DNA of 64,000 bases from positions 620,001 through 684,000 of the forward strand of contig NZ_JAIHLP010000002.1 of NCBI RefSeq assembly GCF_020009625.1, read 5' to 3'. The notes under the pieces were generated by a model. That model searched no databases. It was not told the DNA's origin and saw nothing but the letters and a program-made list of their open reading frames with translations. Of the stretch, positions 28,981-43,096 are shown one piece after another. The stretch is from Leifsonia poae. GTDB lineage: Bacteria; Actinomycetota; Actinomycetes; Actinomycetales; Microbacteriaceae. A program made the position numbers and the translations under genes. Numbering within the stretch: position 1 is the first letter of the stretch; each line of letters begins with the position of its first letter.

Positions 28981-29015
28981 CTAAAGTTCGTTGTTGAGGA
29001 CGCAATCAACTTTAG
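28981..29015 (-). promoter_or_regulatory. Inverted repeat in the thrS leader, next to the ribosome-binding site
   Basis: CTAAAGTT (28981-28988) and AACTTTAG (29008-29015) form a perfect 8-bp stem; a further 3 bp close after a small internal bulge. In the thrS mRNA the 3' arm ends in the AG of the AGGAG ribosome-binding site, so folding would mask it. The loop includes CGU at about -33 to -31 from the start codon. The segment is AT-rich compared with its surroundings. Confidence 0.5.
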
Positions 29016-29030
29016 TGGCGCGACGGATGC

Positions 29031-29060
29031 GAAAAAGACCCGAGCGTTTCCGCTCGGGTC
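29031..29060 (-). terminator. Strong leftward intrinsic terminator, orphaned
   Basis: GACCCGAGCG (29037-29046) and CGCTCGGGTC (29051-29060) make a perfect 10-bp stem with a 4-base loop. Reading leftward it is followed by TTTTTC, a proper U-tract; reading rightward there is none. No leftward gene lies to its right in this window, so it has lost its gene or acts as an attenuator in a longer thrS leader. Confidence 0.8.
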
Positions 29061-29065
29061 TCGGC

Positions 29066-29227
29066 GGCTTCGGCGTTCGGGCGAACTCGGTCCACCCGCG
29101 CGTGATCCGCTCCCGGATGATCGACGGCATCGATGTCGAGGGACTGAACATCCCGCTGGACCGGGTCGGCGAACCCGAGGAGGTCTCGAACCTGGTGGTC
29201 TTCCTGTCCAGCGATGCGTCGAGCTGA
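29066..29227 (+). pseudogene. 3' remnant of a short-chain dehydrogenase/reductase
   Basis: About 53 codons encode GVRANSVHPRVIRSRM, then GLNIPLDRVGEPEEVSNLVVFLSSDASS and a stop. This is the unmistakable C-terminal third of classical SDR enzymes (VRVNSVHPG..., plgR.g.peEva..v.FLaSd.as). The NAD-binding Gly motif, the catalytic Ser and Tyr-x-x-x-Lys are all absent, and the last residues (usually ...YVTGxxLxVDGG) are cut by the stop. The similarity starts right at the edge of the terminator at 29060. It is a dead fragment marking a past rearrangement. The 28,970-29,350 stretch holds this, the thrS leader, the terminator and an operator, and no intact gene. Confidence 0.75.
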
Positions 29228-29237
29228 GCGCGGCCGC

Positions 29238-29269
29238 GCTGCGAAAATACCATCGTAGCGCGGTTTTCG
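29238..29269. promoter_or_regulatory. Candidate operator of the esterase-GH operon, shared with the LacI-ABC region
   Basis: GCTGCGAAAATACCAT (29238-29253) is the exact reverse complement of 47570-47585 in the LacI/ABC intergenic region. Its AATACCAT half-site (29246-29253) has a degenerate partner GCGGTTTT at 29260-29267 in the same 22-base spacing as the perfect LacI-region palindrome. Arms CGAAAA and TTTTCG (29242-29247, 29264-29269) add a second symmetry. It is 82 bases upstream of the esterase start. Confidence 0.6.
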
Positions 29270-29350
29270 TGTTAGCGTGAGATGTCGCGCCGACGGGCAT
29301 CGAGATCCGGCCTGGGCGCGCTCCGACATCACCATCGAGGGAGATACCTG

Positions 29351-35738
<6,388 letters not shown>

Positions 35739-35741
35739 CCG

Positions 35742-37811
35742 ATGCGCGAGCTCCCGATCACGATCACGATCGACACCGGCGCCTCGGCGAAGCCGGTGAG
35801 CCCGACGCTGTTCGGGCTGTTCCTCGAGGACATCAACTTCGCCGTGGACGGCGGCCTGAACGCGAACCTCGTCAACAACTACAGCTTCGACGGCCTCTAC
35901 CTGGTGAACGGCGTCATCCCGTATCTCCCGTTGGATCTCGTGCCCGAGGAGCACCGCGAGCGTCTGGCGAGCATCCCTCCCGAGGAGCTGACGATGCCGC
36001 CGACCACGCCGGCCGGCCGCCTGGTCGACCGGCTCCGGCATTGGACGATCGCCGACGGGACCATCGACGCGTCGGACGATCGGCCGATCGATCCGGCCTC
36101 GGGTTTCGCCCGGCTCACGTCGCACGGTTCGGCCCGGCTGGAGAACCTCGGTTACCCCGGTGACCGGCCCGGAATGCCGTTCGCCGCGGACGGCGCACTG
36201 CTCTTCTCCGCGTTCGTCCGGGCGGACGACTACCGCGGCGAGATCGAGGTACAGCTCCTCGGCGCCGACGGCGTCGTCGTCGCGCGGGCCGGACTGGAGA
36301 TCGTTGACGACGGCTGGAACGAGGCTGCGGTCCGGCTCGCCCCCACCGCCACGGCTCTGGGCTCGCTGCAGATCCTCCTCCACGGCACCGGCACCGTCGA
36401 TCTGGACGAAGTGCGGCTCATCCCGGAATCCCATTGGGGTGACGGCGACCCGCGCTGGAGTCAGGGGGTGCTTCGGCGCGACCTCGTGGAGACCCTGGCC
36501 GCGCTCGCGCCGCGCTTCCTGCGCTTCCCCGGCGGATGCATCGTGGAAGGCTGCGGCGACGGCAGTCACTACAAATGGAAAGACACCATCGGCCCTCTCG
36601 CCTCCCGGCGCCCGGAGTACAACCTCTGGGGCCAGAAGCGCGCCGACGGCGACTACAGCCAGTCGAACCAGATCGGGTTCTACGAGTACTTCCTGCTGTG
36701 CGAAGACCTCGGGATCGCGCCGATCCCCGTCGTCTGGTCGGGCGACAGTTGCCAGACCCGCATGGACGAGCACGTCGACGCCGACAGCCCCGCGTTCGCC
36801 CAGGTGGTCCAGGACGCCCTCGACCTGGTCGAGTGGGCGACCGGCGACCCGGCCACGAGCCGCTGGGCCGCGCTGCGCGCGGAGGCGGGGCACCCGGAAC
36901 CGTTCGACCTGCGTTGTGTCGGGATCGGCAACGAGAACTTCGGCCCCGCCTACCTGGAGCACTTCGCCCGGATCAAGGCGGCCCTCGATGAACACCACCC
37001 CGCCCCCGGCCTTCAGCTGATCGTCACCGGCGGTGTGCTGCCGGCCGGAGAGACCGTCGACCCGGCCTGGGCCGCGTGGGGCCACGATGCGAACATCCTC
37101 GTCGACGAGCACTTCTACAACGCCCCGTCGTGGTTCTTCGAGGCGAGCACCCGCTACGACGGCTACCCGCGCGGGGGTGCACGCGTCTTCCTGGGCGAGT
37201 ACGCAGCCCACACGCCGTATGCGATGCCGGACGAGCACCGTGCGATCCCGGAGAGTCTGGCCCTCCCCGAACCGAACACCTGGCTGAGCGCGCTCTCCGA
37301 AGCGGTCTTCCTCACCGGGGTGGAGCGCAATGCCGACATCGTCGCGTTCTCGTGCTACGCCCCCTTGTTCACACTCGTCGGGCACGGCCAGTGGGAGCAC
37401 GACTTGATCGATTTCAGTCCGCGACACGTACTGCCGACGGCGAACTACCTCGTGCAGCAGCTCTTCGGCACCCGCGTCGGCGAGTGGATCGCACGCGTCG
37501 ACGGCTCCCTTCCCGATGATGTCTTCATCTCCGCGACATTCGGAAGCGGGGTCGCGCACGTCAAGCTGGTGAACATCGGCTCGACACCCGTGGAAGTGTC
37601 CCTGGCCATCGAGGGCGCCCCGGACGGGGACGCCGACGTGGTGCTCCTGAGCGCCCCGCTCCACGCGGTGAACCGTTTGTCGTTCGACGGCGAACCGCGC
37701 CCTGAGATCGCGCCCGTACCGTCGACCGTGACGGTCATCGGCGGGCGCGCGCCGATCCGGCTCCCTGCCGCTTCGGTCGTCGCCGTGTCCGTTAGAATCG
37801 AGGGGCCGTGA
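35742..37811 (+). CDS. GH51 alpha-L-arabinofuranosidase
   Basis: 689-aa arabinofuranosidase releasing terminal alpha-L-arabinofuranose. It starts VSPTLFGLFLEDINFAVDGGLNANLVNNYSF and has the acid/base glutamate in GIGNENFGPAYLEHF (about 397) and the nucleophile in FLGEYAAHT (about 484), with RFLRFPGGCIVEG between. Residues about 110-225 form a beta-rich insertion resembling a carbohydrate-binding module (GMPFAADGALLFSAFVRADDYRGEIEVQLLGADG), as in the longer GH51 enzymes. It is three bases after the GH3 gene and overlaps TetR by 4 bases. Cytoplasmic. Confidence 0.93.
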   Translation: MRELPITITIDTGASAKPVSPTLFGLFLEDINFAVDGGLNANLVNNYSFDGLYLVNGVIPYLPLDLVPEEHRERLASIPPEELTMPPTTPAGRLVDRLRHWTIADGTIDASDDRPIDPASGFARLTSHGSARLENLGYPGDRPGMPFAADGALLFSAFVRADDYRGEIEVQLLGADGVVVARAGLEIVDDGWNEAAVRLAPTATALGSLQILLHGTGTVDLDEVRLIPESHWGDGDPRWSQGVLRRDLVETLAALAPRFLRFPGGCIVEGCGDGSHYKWKDTIGPLASRRPEYNLWGQKRADGDYSQSNQIGFYEYFLLCEDLGIAPIPVVWSGDSCQTRMDEHVDADSPAFAQVVQDALDLVEWATGDPATSRWAALRAEAGHPEPFDLRCVGIGNENFGPAYLEHFARIKAALDEHHPAPGLQLIVTGGVLPAGETVDPAWAAWGHDANILVDEHFYNAPSWFFEASTRYDGYPRGGARVFLGEYAAHTPYAMPDEHRAIPESLALPEPNTWLSALSEAVFLTGVERNADIVAFSCYAPLFTLVGHGQWEHDLIDFSPRHVLPTANYLVQQLFGTRVGEWIARVDGSLPDDVFISATFGSGVAHVKLVNIGSTPVEVSLAIEGAPDGDADVVLLSAPLHAVNRLSFDGEPRPEIAPVPSTVTVIGGRAPIRLPAASVVAVSVRIEGP

Positions 37812-38503
37812 AGGCAGAGGTAGCGGCAGAGACACAGGGAGAGGGGCGGCCTGTGGCGAATCCGGTCCCACGCACGCGTGGTCCGTACGCGAAGACCGCG
37901 CGAGTGCGAGCAGGCATCATCGAGGCGGCGACGACCGTCTTCTCGGAGTTCGGGTTCCGCGGAGCCACGATGAAGGATGTCGCCGAACGTGCCGGCATCA
38001 GTCAGCGGGGTCTCGTCCATCACTTCGAGACGAAGGACGACCTCCTCCTCCAGGTGCTCGAATTCCGCGACCAGCAGACGGCCGAGCTTCTGACCGCCGA
38101 GGGCAGCCGCGGGGAGCTCGCCGGCCTGCTCTCCGTGGTGCACGACAATGCCCGCTATCCGCGGCTGATCGAGCTGCAGTCCCTGATCTCGGCCGAGGCG
38201 ACCGCCGAGGAGCACCCGGCTCACCAGCACTACGCGGAGCGCTTCTCCAACTACCGCACATACATCGCACAGATCTTCGATGCGATCCGCGCGTCCGGGG
38301 ACCTCGTCTCCCCCCTGCCGTCGACGTCCCTGGCTTCGATGTTCATCGGGCTCGTCGACGGCCTCCAGCTGCAGTGGCTCTACGACTCCTCCATCGATGT
38401 CGAATCGGCGGCCATCGCCTACCTCGAGACAATCTGCCCGGCGGTCGTCCACCGCCAGCTCGTGTCGATCGAACAACCGGTGGAGCCGGCGCCGACGGCG
38501 TGA
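37808..38503 (+). CDS. TetR-family regulator (TetR1)
   Basis: 231-aa regulator at the end of the esterase-GH2-GH3-GH51 operon. The DNA-binding domain is ARVRAGIIEAATTVFSEFGFRGATMKDVAERAGISQRGLVHHFETKDDLL; the ligand domain ends MFIGLVDGLQLQWLYDSSIDVESAAIAYLE. GTGA overlaps the GH51 stop; an alternative GTG at 37853 has a good purine-rich site and would remove 15 residues. Shared features with the second TetR (GLVHHF-x-TK, HPAH, DGLQL-x-W-x-YD-x-SID) show they are paralogues. Likely autoregulates its operon in response to a glycoside or aglycone. Confidence 0.9.
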   Translation: MKAEVAAETQGEGRPVANPVPRTRGPYAKTARVRAGIIEAATTVFSEFGFRGATMKDVAERAGISQRGLVHHFETKDDLLLQVLEFRDQQTAELLTAEGSRGELAGLLSVVHDNARYPRLIELQSLISAEATAEEHPAHQHYAERFSNYRTYIAQIFDAIRASGDLVSPLPSTSLASMFIGLVDGLQLQWLYDSSIDVESAAIAYLETICPAVVHRQLVSIEQPVEPAPTA

Positions 38504-38516
38504 GCCGCGGCGCCGG
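38486..38516. terminator. Bidirectional hairpin between convergent TetR1 and GH1
   Basis: CCGGCGCCG (38486-38494) and CGGCGCCGG (38508-38516) form a perfect 9-bp stem with a 13-base loop spanning the TetR1 stop codon, in the 21-base gap to the oppositely transcribed GH1 gene. No T-tract. Confidence 0.5.
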
Positions 38517-38524
38517 TTCCGGCG

Positions 38525-39787
38525 TCACGCGGTGATGTCCAGCGACTCGCCGTTGGTTCGGGCCACCTCGCCCAGCCAGAACGCGCTCGGCTTCGGCATG
38601 CGCTCGAACGTGGTCCTGTCGACCGCCACCAGGCCGAACGTCATCTGGTAGGCGTGGACCCACTCGAAGTTGTCGACGAACGTCCAGTGCAGGTAGCCCC
38701 GCACATCCAGACCGTCCTCCAGCGTCTCCGCGACGCCTCGCAACGCACCCGTGGTGTAGTCGATCCTGCGCCGATCGTCGTCGGTCGCGATCCCGTTCTC
38801 GGTGACCATCATCGGCGTGCCCCCGGTGACCTCCCACGCACGGCGGAGCGCGATGCCGAGCGCGTCGGGGCGGTAGGCCCAGCCCGTCTGCGTGAGTTCG
38901 GCACCCTCGGGAGCGCCCTCGAGCCCGTTCGGTCCGACGAGCTGACTCGTGTAGGCCTGCACGCCGACCCAGTCGTCGTCGCGCGAGGCCTCCAGGTAGG
39001 CGTCCTCCCACACGCGCTGGTAGCGCGGGAGCTCCTCCTCATGACCGGCACGTGCGACCAGGCTCTGCACGGCGACTGTCCAGCCGACCTTCGCGGTGGT
39101 GGTCGCGTGCAGGATCTCCCGCGCCCGCGCGTGCGCGCGCAGCATCGTCTGCGCTGCCGCTTCCTCGGGCTCCGGCATCGAGAACGCATTGATGCCCGCC
39201 TCGCCCGAGACCACGTCCTGGCCCGCCGCCATCTGAGCGATCACCGCTTCCGGGTCGGACGCCTGCAGCACCAGGGACATCTGGTACATGACGGCGAACA
39301 TGTTCGGCTCGTTGATCGTCGCCACCCACGTGACGCCGTCGAGGATGGGAGCGACGGCGGTCACGTAGTCTGCGAAGCGGTCGACGGCCTCTGCGGAACC
39401 CCACCCGCCCGCCTTCGCGAACCACAACGGACTCGAGAAATGGTGCAGGGTGACGACGGGCTCGACGCCACGGGCGAGGCAGTACTCGATGATCGCGCGG
39501 TAGTGCGCCAGAGCGGCGGCCGAGAAGACCCCCCGCGACGGCTCGATGCGTGCCCATTCGATGCTGAAGCGGAAGGCGTTCAGGCCGAGGGACACCAGAA
39601 GGTCGACGTCCTCCTTCCAGCGGTGGTAGAAGTCGACGGTGTCACCGCTGATCTCCGTGAACGACGAACCCTTCAGGTGCTCGAGGGCCCAGAAGTCGCT
39701 GAGGGTGTTGTTGCCCTCGTTCTGATGGGCCGCAGTCGATGCGCCCCAGAGGAAGCCGTCGGGGAAACGGGTGGTGTGTGCAGTCAT
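38525..39787 (-). CDS. GH1 beta-glycosidase (first copy)
   Basis: 420-aa GH1 enzyme, TIM barrel. FPDGFLWGASTAAHQNEGNN is the glycone-binding start, FRFSIEWARIEPSRG follows, the acid/base glutamate is in TINEPN (about 158) and the nucleophile in MMVTENGIA (about 330). The substrate-binding WTFVDNFEWVHAYQMTFGL is near the C-terminus. This belongs to a divergent GH1 subgroup in which the usual F/V-NEP is I-NEP, shared with the copy at 56,659. It is the last gene of the ABC-importer operon, 25 bases after GH2. No signal peptide. AAGGAA before the ATG at 39787. Confidence 0.93.
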   Translation of the reverse strand: MTAHTTRFPDGFLWGASTAAHQNEGNNTLSDFWALEHLKGSSFTEISGDTVDFYHRWKEDVDLLVSLGLNAFRFSIEWARIEPSRGVFSAAALAHYRAIIEYCLARGVEPVVTLHHFSSPLWFAKAGGWGSAEAVDRFADYVTAVAPILDGVTWVATINEPNMFAVMYQMSLVLQASDPEAVIAQMAAGQDVVSGEAGINAFSMPEPEEAAAQTMLRAHARAREILHATTTAKVGWTVAVQSLVARAGHEEELPRYQRVWEDAYLEASRDDDWVGVQAYTSQLVGPNGLEGAPEGAELTQTGWAYRPDALGIALRRAWEVTGGTPMMVTENGIATDDDRRRIDYTTGALRGVAETLEDGLDVRGYLHWTFVDNFEWVHAYQMTFGLVAVDRTTFERMPKPSAFWLGEVARTNGESLDITA

Positions 39788-39812
39788 GCGTGTTCCTTCG
39801 CTGTGTCGATCG

Positions 39813-42269
39813 TCACGGTGTCGTCGGGGCCGCAGCCACCGCACGGAGGGTCAGCCGAACGGGCTCGAGCCCCTCCGACGTGAGGGTGAGGGAGATGTCT
39901 CCGACCCCGGTGGGACGGACGATCGCGAGCAGCCGCCCGTCGAACGTCCGCTGCGTCTGCTCGTGGTAGCCCGCCTCGGGATCGGGCCGGGCGCTCCCGA
40001 AACCCTGGAGCACGCCGGCGCCCTCCACCGTGGCGGTCACCTCCCGGTCATGAGCGGAGTCGAGGGTACCCGCCGCATCCCGGAGCTCGATGGTCACGAA
40101 GCTCAGATCGCTGTGATCAGCCGTGACCCGCGTCCGGTCGGCGACGACCGAGAGCGAGATCTCCTCGGCGGCAGAGCGCAGTGTGGTCCTCGCGGGCTCG
40201 CGCGCGCCGGAGTAGGCGATCGCGATGATCTCGCCGGGCTCGTACGTCGTCTCGAATGTCGCGCGGTAGCCGTGCTCGCGGCCCGCGGGCGACCGGCCGA
40301 CCGAGACACCGTTCACCACGAGCTCGACCTCATCCGCGTCGGAGTACACCTCGACGATGACCGGTGAGCCCGACTCGACGTCCCAGGTCCAGCTGGATAC
40401 GGAATCGGACCACGTCCACATCCCATCGTGACGGGGCTGCCCGTGGAACGCGGGGCGCTGCACCGCGATGTAGGGCTCGCTGCGCAGGCCGAACACCGTC
40501 TCCCGGTAGTACGAAGCGGGGCGCCGGTGCCCGGTGATGTCGATGTCACCGCACCACGCGAGGAGCCATGGGAAGGGAGCGCTGAGGCTGAGCTCTTCGC
40601 GCTCGAGGTAGACGGTGCGGCCGATTCCCGCCTCGCCCAGGTAGTCCCAGCCCGTCCAGGTGAAGTCGCCGATCACGTGGGCGTTGTCCTCCACGAGCCG
40701 CCAGTTCACGTCGATGTGCGTGGGGAAGGTCTCGGTGCCGACGATGACGCGGTCGGGGAAGAGCTCCCGGTCGAGTTCGTAGCGACCGTCGCCGTAATTC
40801 AGTCCGGCGACGTCGAGCACGGCGAACGATTCGGCGGTGGCCTCGCTGACCAGGGACGACGCGCTGATCTGGTTCATCATGGCGCCCGCGTTGTTCATGA
40901 AGGTGTTCACGCCGCCGCCACCGTCGCCTCCGCCGTCGGCTCCTGTCGCCGGCCCCATCATCGCCATCACCTGGGGCAGCACGGACACGAATCCGTTGAT
41001 GCCGTTGGTGACGAGGCGCGTGGAGTCGAGGGCGCGGACCTTCTCGGCGAGGCGGCGCCCCCACTCCGATCCGAGCGGGGTCCCCGTCTCCGGGATCTCG
41101 TTGCCGATCGAGTAGAAGATCACGCTGGGGTGGTTGTAGTCCTTTGCGACCATCGACTCGATGTCGCGCTCCCACCACTCCGGAAACGAGAGGGAGTAGT
41201 CGTACGACGATTTGCTTTCCGTCCACATGTCGAACGCCTCGTCCATCACGATCATGCCGAGGCGGTCGCACGCATCGAGCATCGCCCTGCTGAGCGGGTT
41301 GTGCGAACTGCGGATCGCGTTGAACCCGGCCGCCTTGAGGATCTCGACGCGGCGTTCCTCCGCACGCCCGATCGTGGCCGCTCCGAGGAGTCCGTTGTCG
41401 TGGTGGATGCATGCACCGCGGAGGGTGATCGTCTCGCCGTTGATACGGAGGCCCTGCAGCGGGTCGAGCTGGATGCGACGGATGCCGAACGATGTGGCGC
41501 GCTCGTCCAGGTCGGTCTCACCGTCGCGGATCTCGACGGTCGCCGCATACAGGGATGGGCTGTCGGCGCTCCACAGTTCGGGCTCCGGAACGTACAGGCG
41601 CGTGCGCACGACGGCTCGGCCTCCCGCGCGGAGCGTTGCGGGAGACGCGCCCGTCGCCACGACGGCTCCGCCGGCGTCCCGGACGGTCGTGACCACCGAG
41701 ACGGTGCGCGTGGAGATCGACGAATTGCGCACGGCGACCGCGGCCTCCACGACCGCGCGTGTCTCGTCGATGTCGGGCGTGGTCACACGTAGGCCGTCCG
41801 GTTCGACGTGCACGAGGTCGGTGACGGAGAGGTGCACATCCCGGTAGATGCCCGCACCGGTGTACCACCGCGAGTCCTGATGGGCGCGCGTCTCGACCCG
41901 GATGGTGTTCGTCTCGCCGTAGCGCACATAGTCGTCGAGGGGGACGTCGAAGGTCGCATAGCCGGACGGGCGCTGTGCGGCGAACGAGCCGTTCACATAG
42001 ACCATGGCGTCCCGGTAGGCAGCCTCGAACCGGAGGCTCACGCGCTTGTCTCGATACTCGTCCGGCACGTCGAACGAGGTCGAGTACTCGAACTCGCCGC
42101 TCGGGAAGTAGCCGGAGGGTGACCCGGAGTCCGGAGTCCGGCCCAGCGAGAGCAGGGCGTCGTGCGGCAACGTGACCTGCTCGGACGGTGCGGAGGCGCC
42201 GCCGAGCTCGGAGAAAGCGCTGACGCGCGGGCGGACGCTCCAGCCTGCATTGAAGTCGTGGATGGTCAC
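39813..42269 (-). CDS. GH2 beta-galactosidase/beta-glucuronidase type (DUF4982 form)
   Basis: 818-aa GH2 enzyme without the LacZ small chain. Jelly-roll start (VTLPHDALLSLGRTPDSGSPSGYFPSG), GIYRDVHLSV, and the barrel with SHNPLSRAMLDACDRLGMIVMDEAFDMW; acid/base glutamate in FYSIGNEIPE (about 388), nucleophile in VIVGTETFPTH (about 510). A Gly-rich insertion (TGADGGGDGGGGVNTF) interrupts the barrel, and two beta-rich domains including a DUF4982-like one follow. GTG start overlaps the upstream ATPase gene by 4 bases. Cytoplasmic. Similar-length GH2 enzymes from Microbacterium hydrolyse ginsenosides; specificity here is untested. Confidence 0.9.
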   Translation of the reverse strand: MTIHDFNAGWSVRPRVSAFSELGGASAPSEQVTLPHDALLSLGRTPDSGSPSGYFPSGEFEYSTSFDVPDEYRDKRVSLRFEAAYRDAMVYVNGSFAAQRPSGYATFDVPLDDYVRYGETNTIRVETRAHQDSRWYTGAGIYRDVHLSVTDLVHVEPDGLRVTTPDIDETRAVVEAAVAVRNSSISTRTVSVVTTVRDAGGAVVATGASPATLRAGGRAVVRTRLYVPEPELWSADSPSLYAATVEIRDGETDLDERATSFGIRRIQLDPLQGLRINGETITLRGACIHHDNGLLGAATIGRAEERRVEILKAAGFNAIRSSHNPLSRAMLDACDRLGMIVMDEAFDMWTESKSSYDYSLSFPEWWERDIESMVAKDYNHPSVIFYSIGNEIPETGTPLGSEWGRRLAEKVRALDSTRLVTNGINGFVSVLPQVMAMMGPATGADGGGDGGGGVNTFMNNAGAMMNQISASSLVSEATAESFAVLDVAGLNYGDGRYELDRELFPDRVIVGTETFPTHIDVNWRLVEDNAHVIGDFTWTGWDYLGEAGIGRTVYLEREELSLSAPFPWLLAWCGDIDITGHRRPASYYRETVFGLRSEPYIAVQRPAFHGQPRHDGMWTWSDSVSSWTWDVESGSPVIVEVYSDADEVELVVNGVSVGRSPAGREHGYRATFETTYEPGEIIAIAYSGAREPARTTLRSAAEEISLSVVADRTRVTADHSDLSFVTIELRDAAGTLDSAHDREVTATVEGAGVLQGFGSARPDPEAGYHEQTQRTFDGRLLAIVRPTGVGDISLTLTSEGLEPVRLTLRAVAAAPTTP

Positions 42270-43096
42270 GCGGCAGCTCCTCGGAGTCGTCTGCGCAGCT
42301 CGCGACGTTCGCGCTGCAGATCGGGATCGGCCGTGGGGGCGGCGAGCAGAAGGCTCTGGGTGTATTCGTGGGCGGGAGCCGTCGTCACCTGGGCGACCGG
42401 CCCCGTCTCCACGAGTTCGCCCTTGTACATGACGGCGACCCGGTGGCTGATGTAGCGCACGACCGAGAGGTCGTGCGTGATGAAGAGGTAGGAGACCCCG
42501 GTGTCGCGCTGGATGTCGATGAGCAGATCGAGCACCATCGCCTGCGTCGACAGGTCGAGGGCGGAGACGGGCTCGTCGCAGACGATGAGCCTCGGCTCCA
42601 GCGCGAGCGCTCTCGCGATGGCGACGCGCTGGCGCTGGCCGCCGCTGAACTCCCGCGGGTAGCGCTGCGCCGCGTTCGAGGGCAGTCCGACCTGCTCGAG
42701 GAGGCGGAGCACCGTCGTGCGCGATTCGGCCGCGCTGATCCCCTGCGCGACGAGCGGCTCGGCGAGAATCTCGGAGATCGGGAGCACCGGGTTGAGGGAG
42801 GTGTACGGGTCCTGGAAGATCACCTGCAGGCTCTTGGCGAGCGGCCGGCGCTGCTTCTGCGACAGGTGCGTGATGTCCTCGCCCTGGAACGTGATCGACC
42901 CGCCGGTCGGGGCAGCCAGCCCGAGAACCGCGCGACCGAGGGTCGTCTTGCCCGAACCGGACTCCCCGACGAGACCGAGCGTCTCACCCGGTGCGATCTC
43001 GAGCGAGATCCCCCGGAGGACCTCGGGTGACGCGGAACGGAATCCGCGCCCGGGGTAGCGCAGACGCAGGTCGTCCACCGTGAGCAGTGCGGTCAT
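42266..43096 (-). CDS. ABC transporter ATPase, OppF/DppF type
   Basis: 276-aa nucleotide-binding subunit of the peptide/nickel/opine (Opp/Dpp) importer class, which in actinobacteria and Thermotoga also carries oligosaccharides. Walker A GESGSGKTTLGRAVLGL, Q-loop VIFQDPYTSLNPV, signature FSGGQRQRVAIARAL, Walker B LIVCDEPVSALD, H-loop FITHDLSVV. It overlaps the fused permease-ATPase and the GH2 gene by 4 bases each. Confidence 0.93.
   Translation of the reverse strand: MTALLTVDDLRLRYPGRGFRSASPEVLRGISLEIAPGETLGLVGESGSGKTTLGRAVLGLAAPTGGSITFQGEDITHLSQKQRRPLAKSLQVIFQDPYTSLNPVLPISEILAEPLVAQGISAAESRTTVLRLLEQVGLPSNAAQRYPREFSGGQRQRVAIARALALEPRLIVCDEPVSALDLSTQAMVLDLLIDIQRDTGVSYLFITHDLSVVRYISHRVAVMYKGELVETGPVAQVTTAPAHEYTQSLLLAAPTADPDLQRERRELRRRLRGAAA

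Noticed and set aside
28991..29227. 78-codon open frame as an intact small gene
   Set aside because: Only the C-terminal third of an SDR is recognisable and the first 25 codons run through the terminator hairpin, so I call it a remnant rather than a gene.
28970..29350. Integrase attachment site at the island edge
   Set aside because: No tRNA gene, integrase, transposase or terminal direct repeat is visible near the junction.
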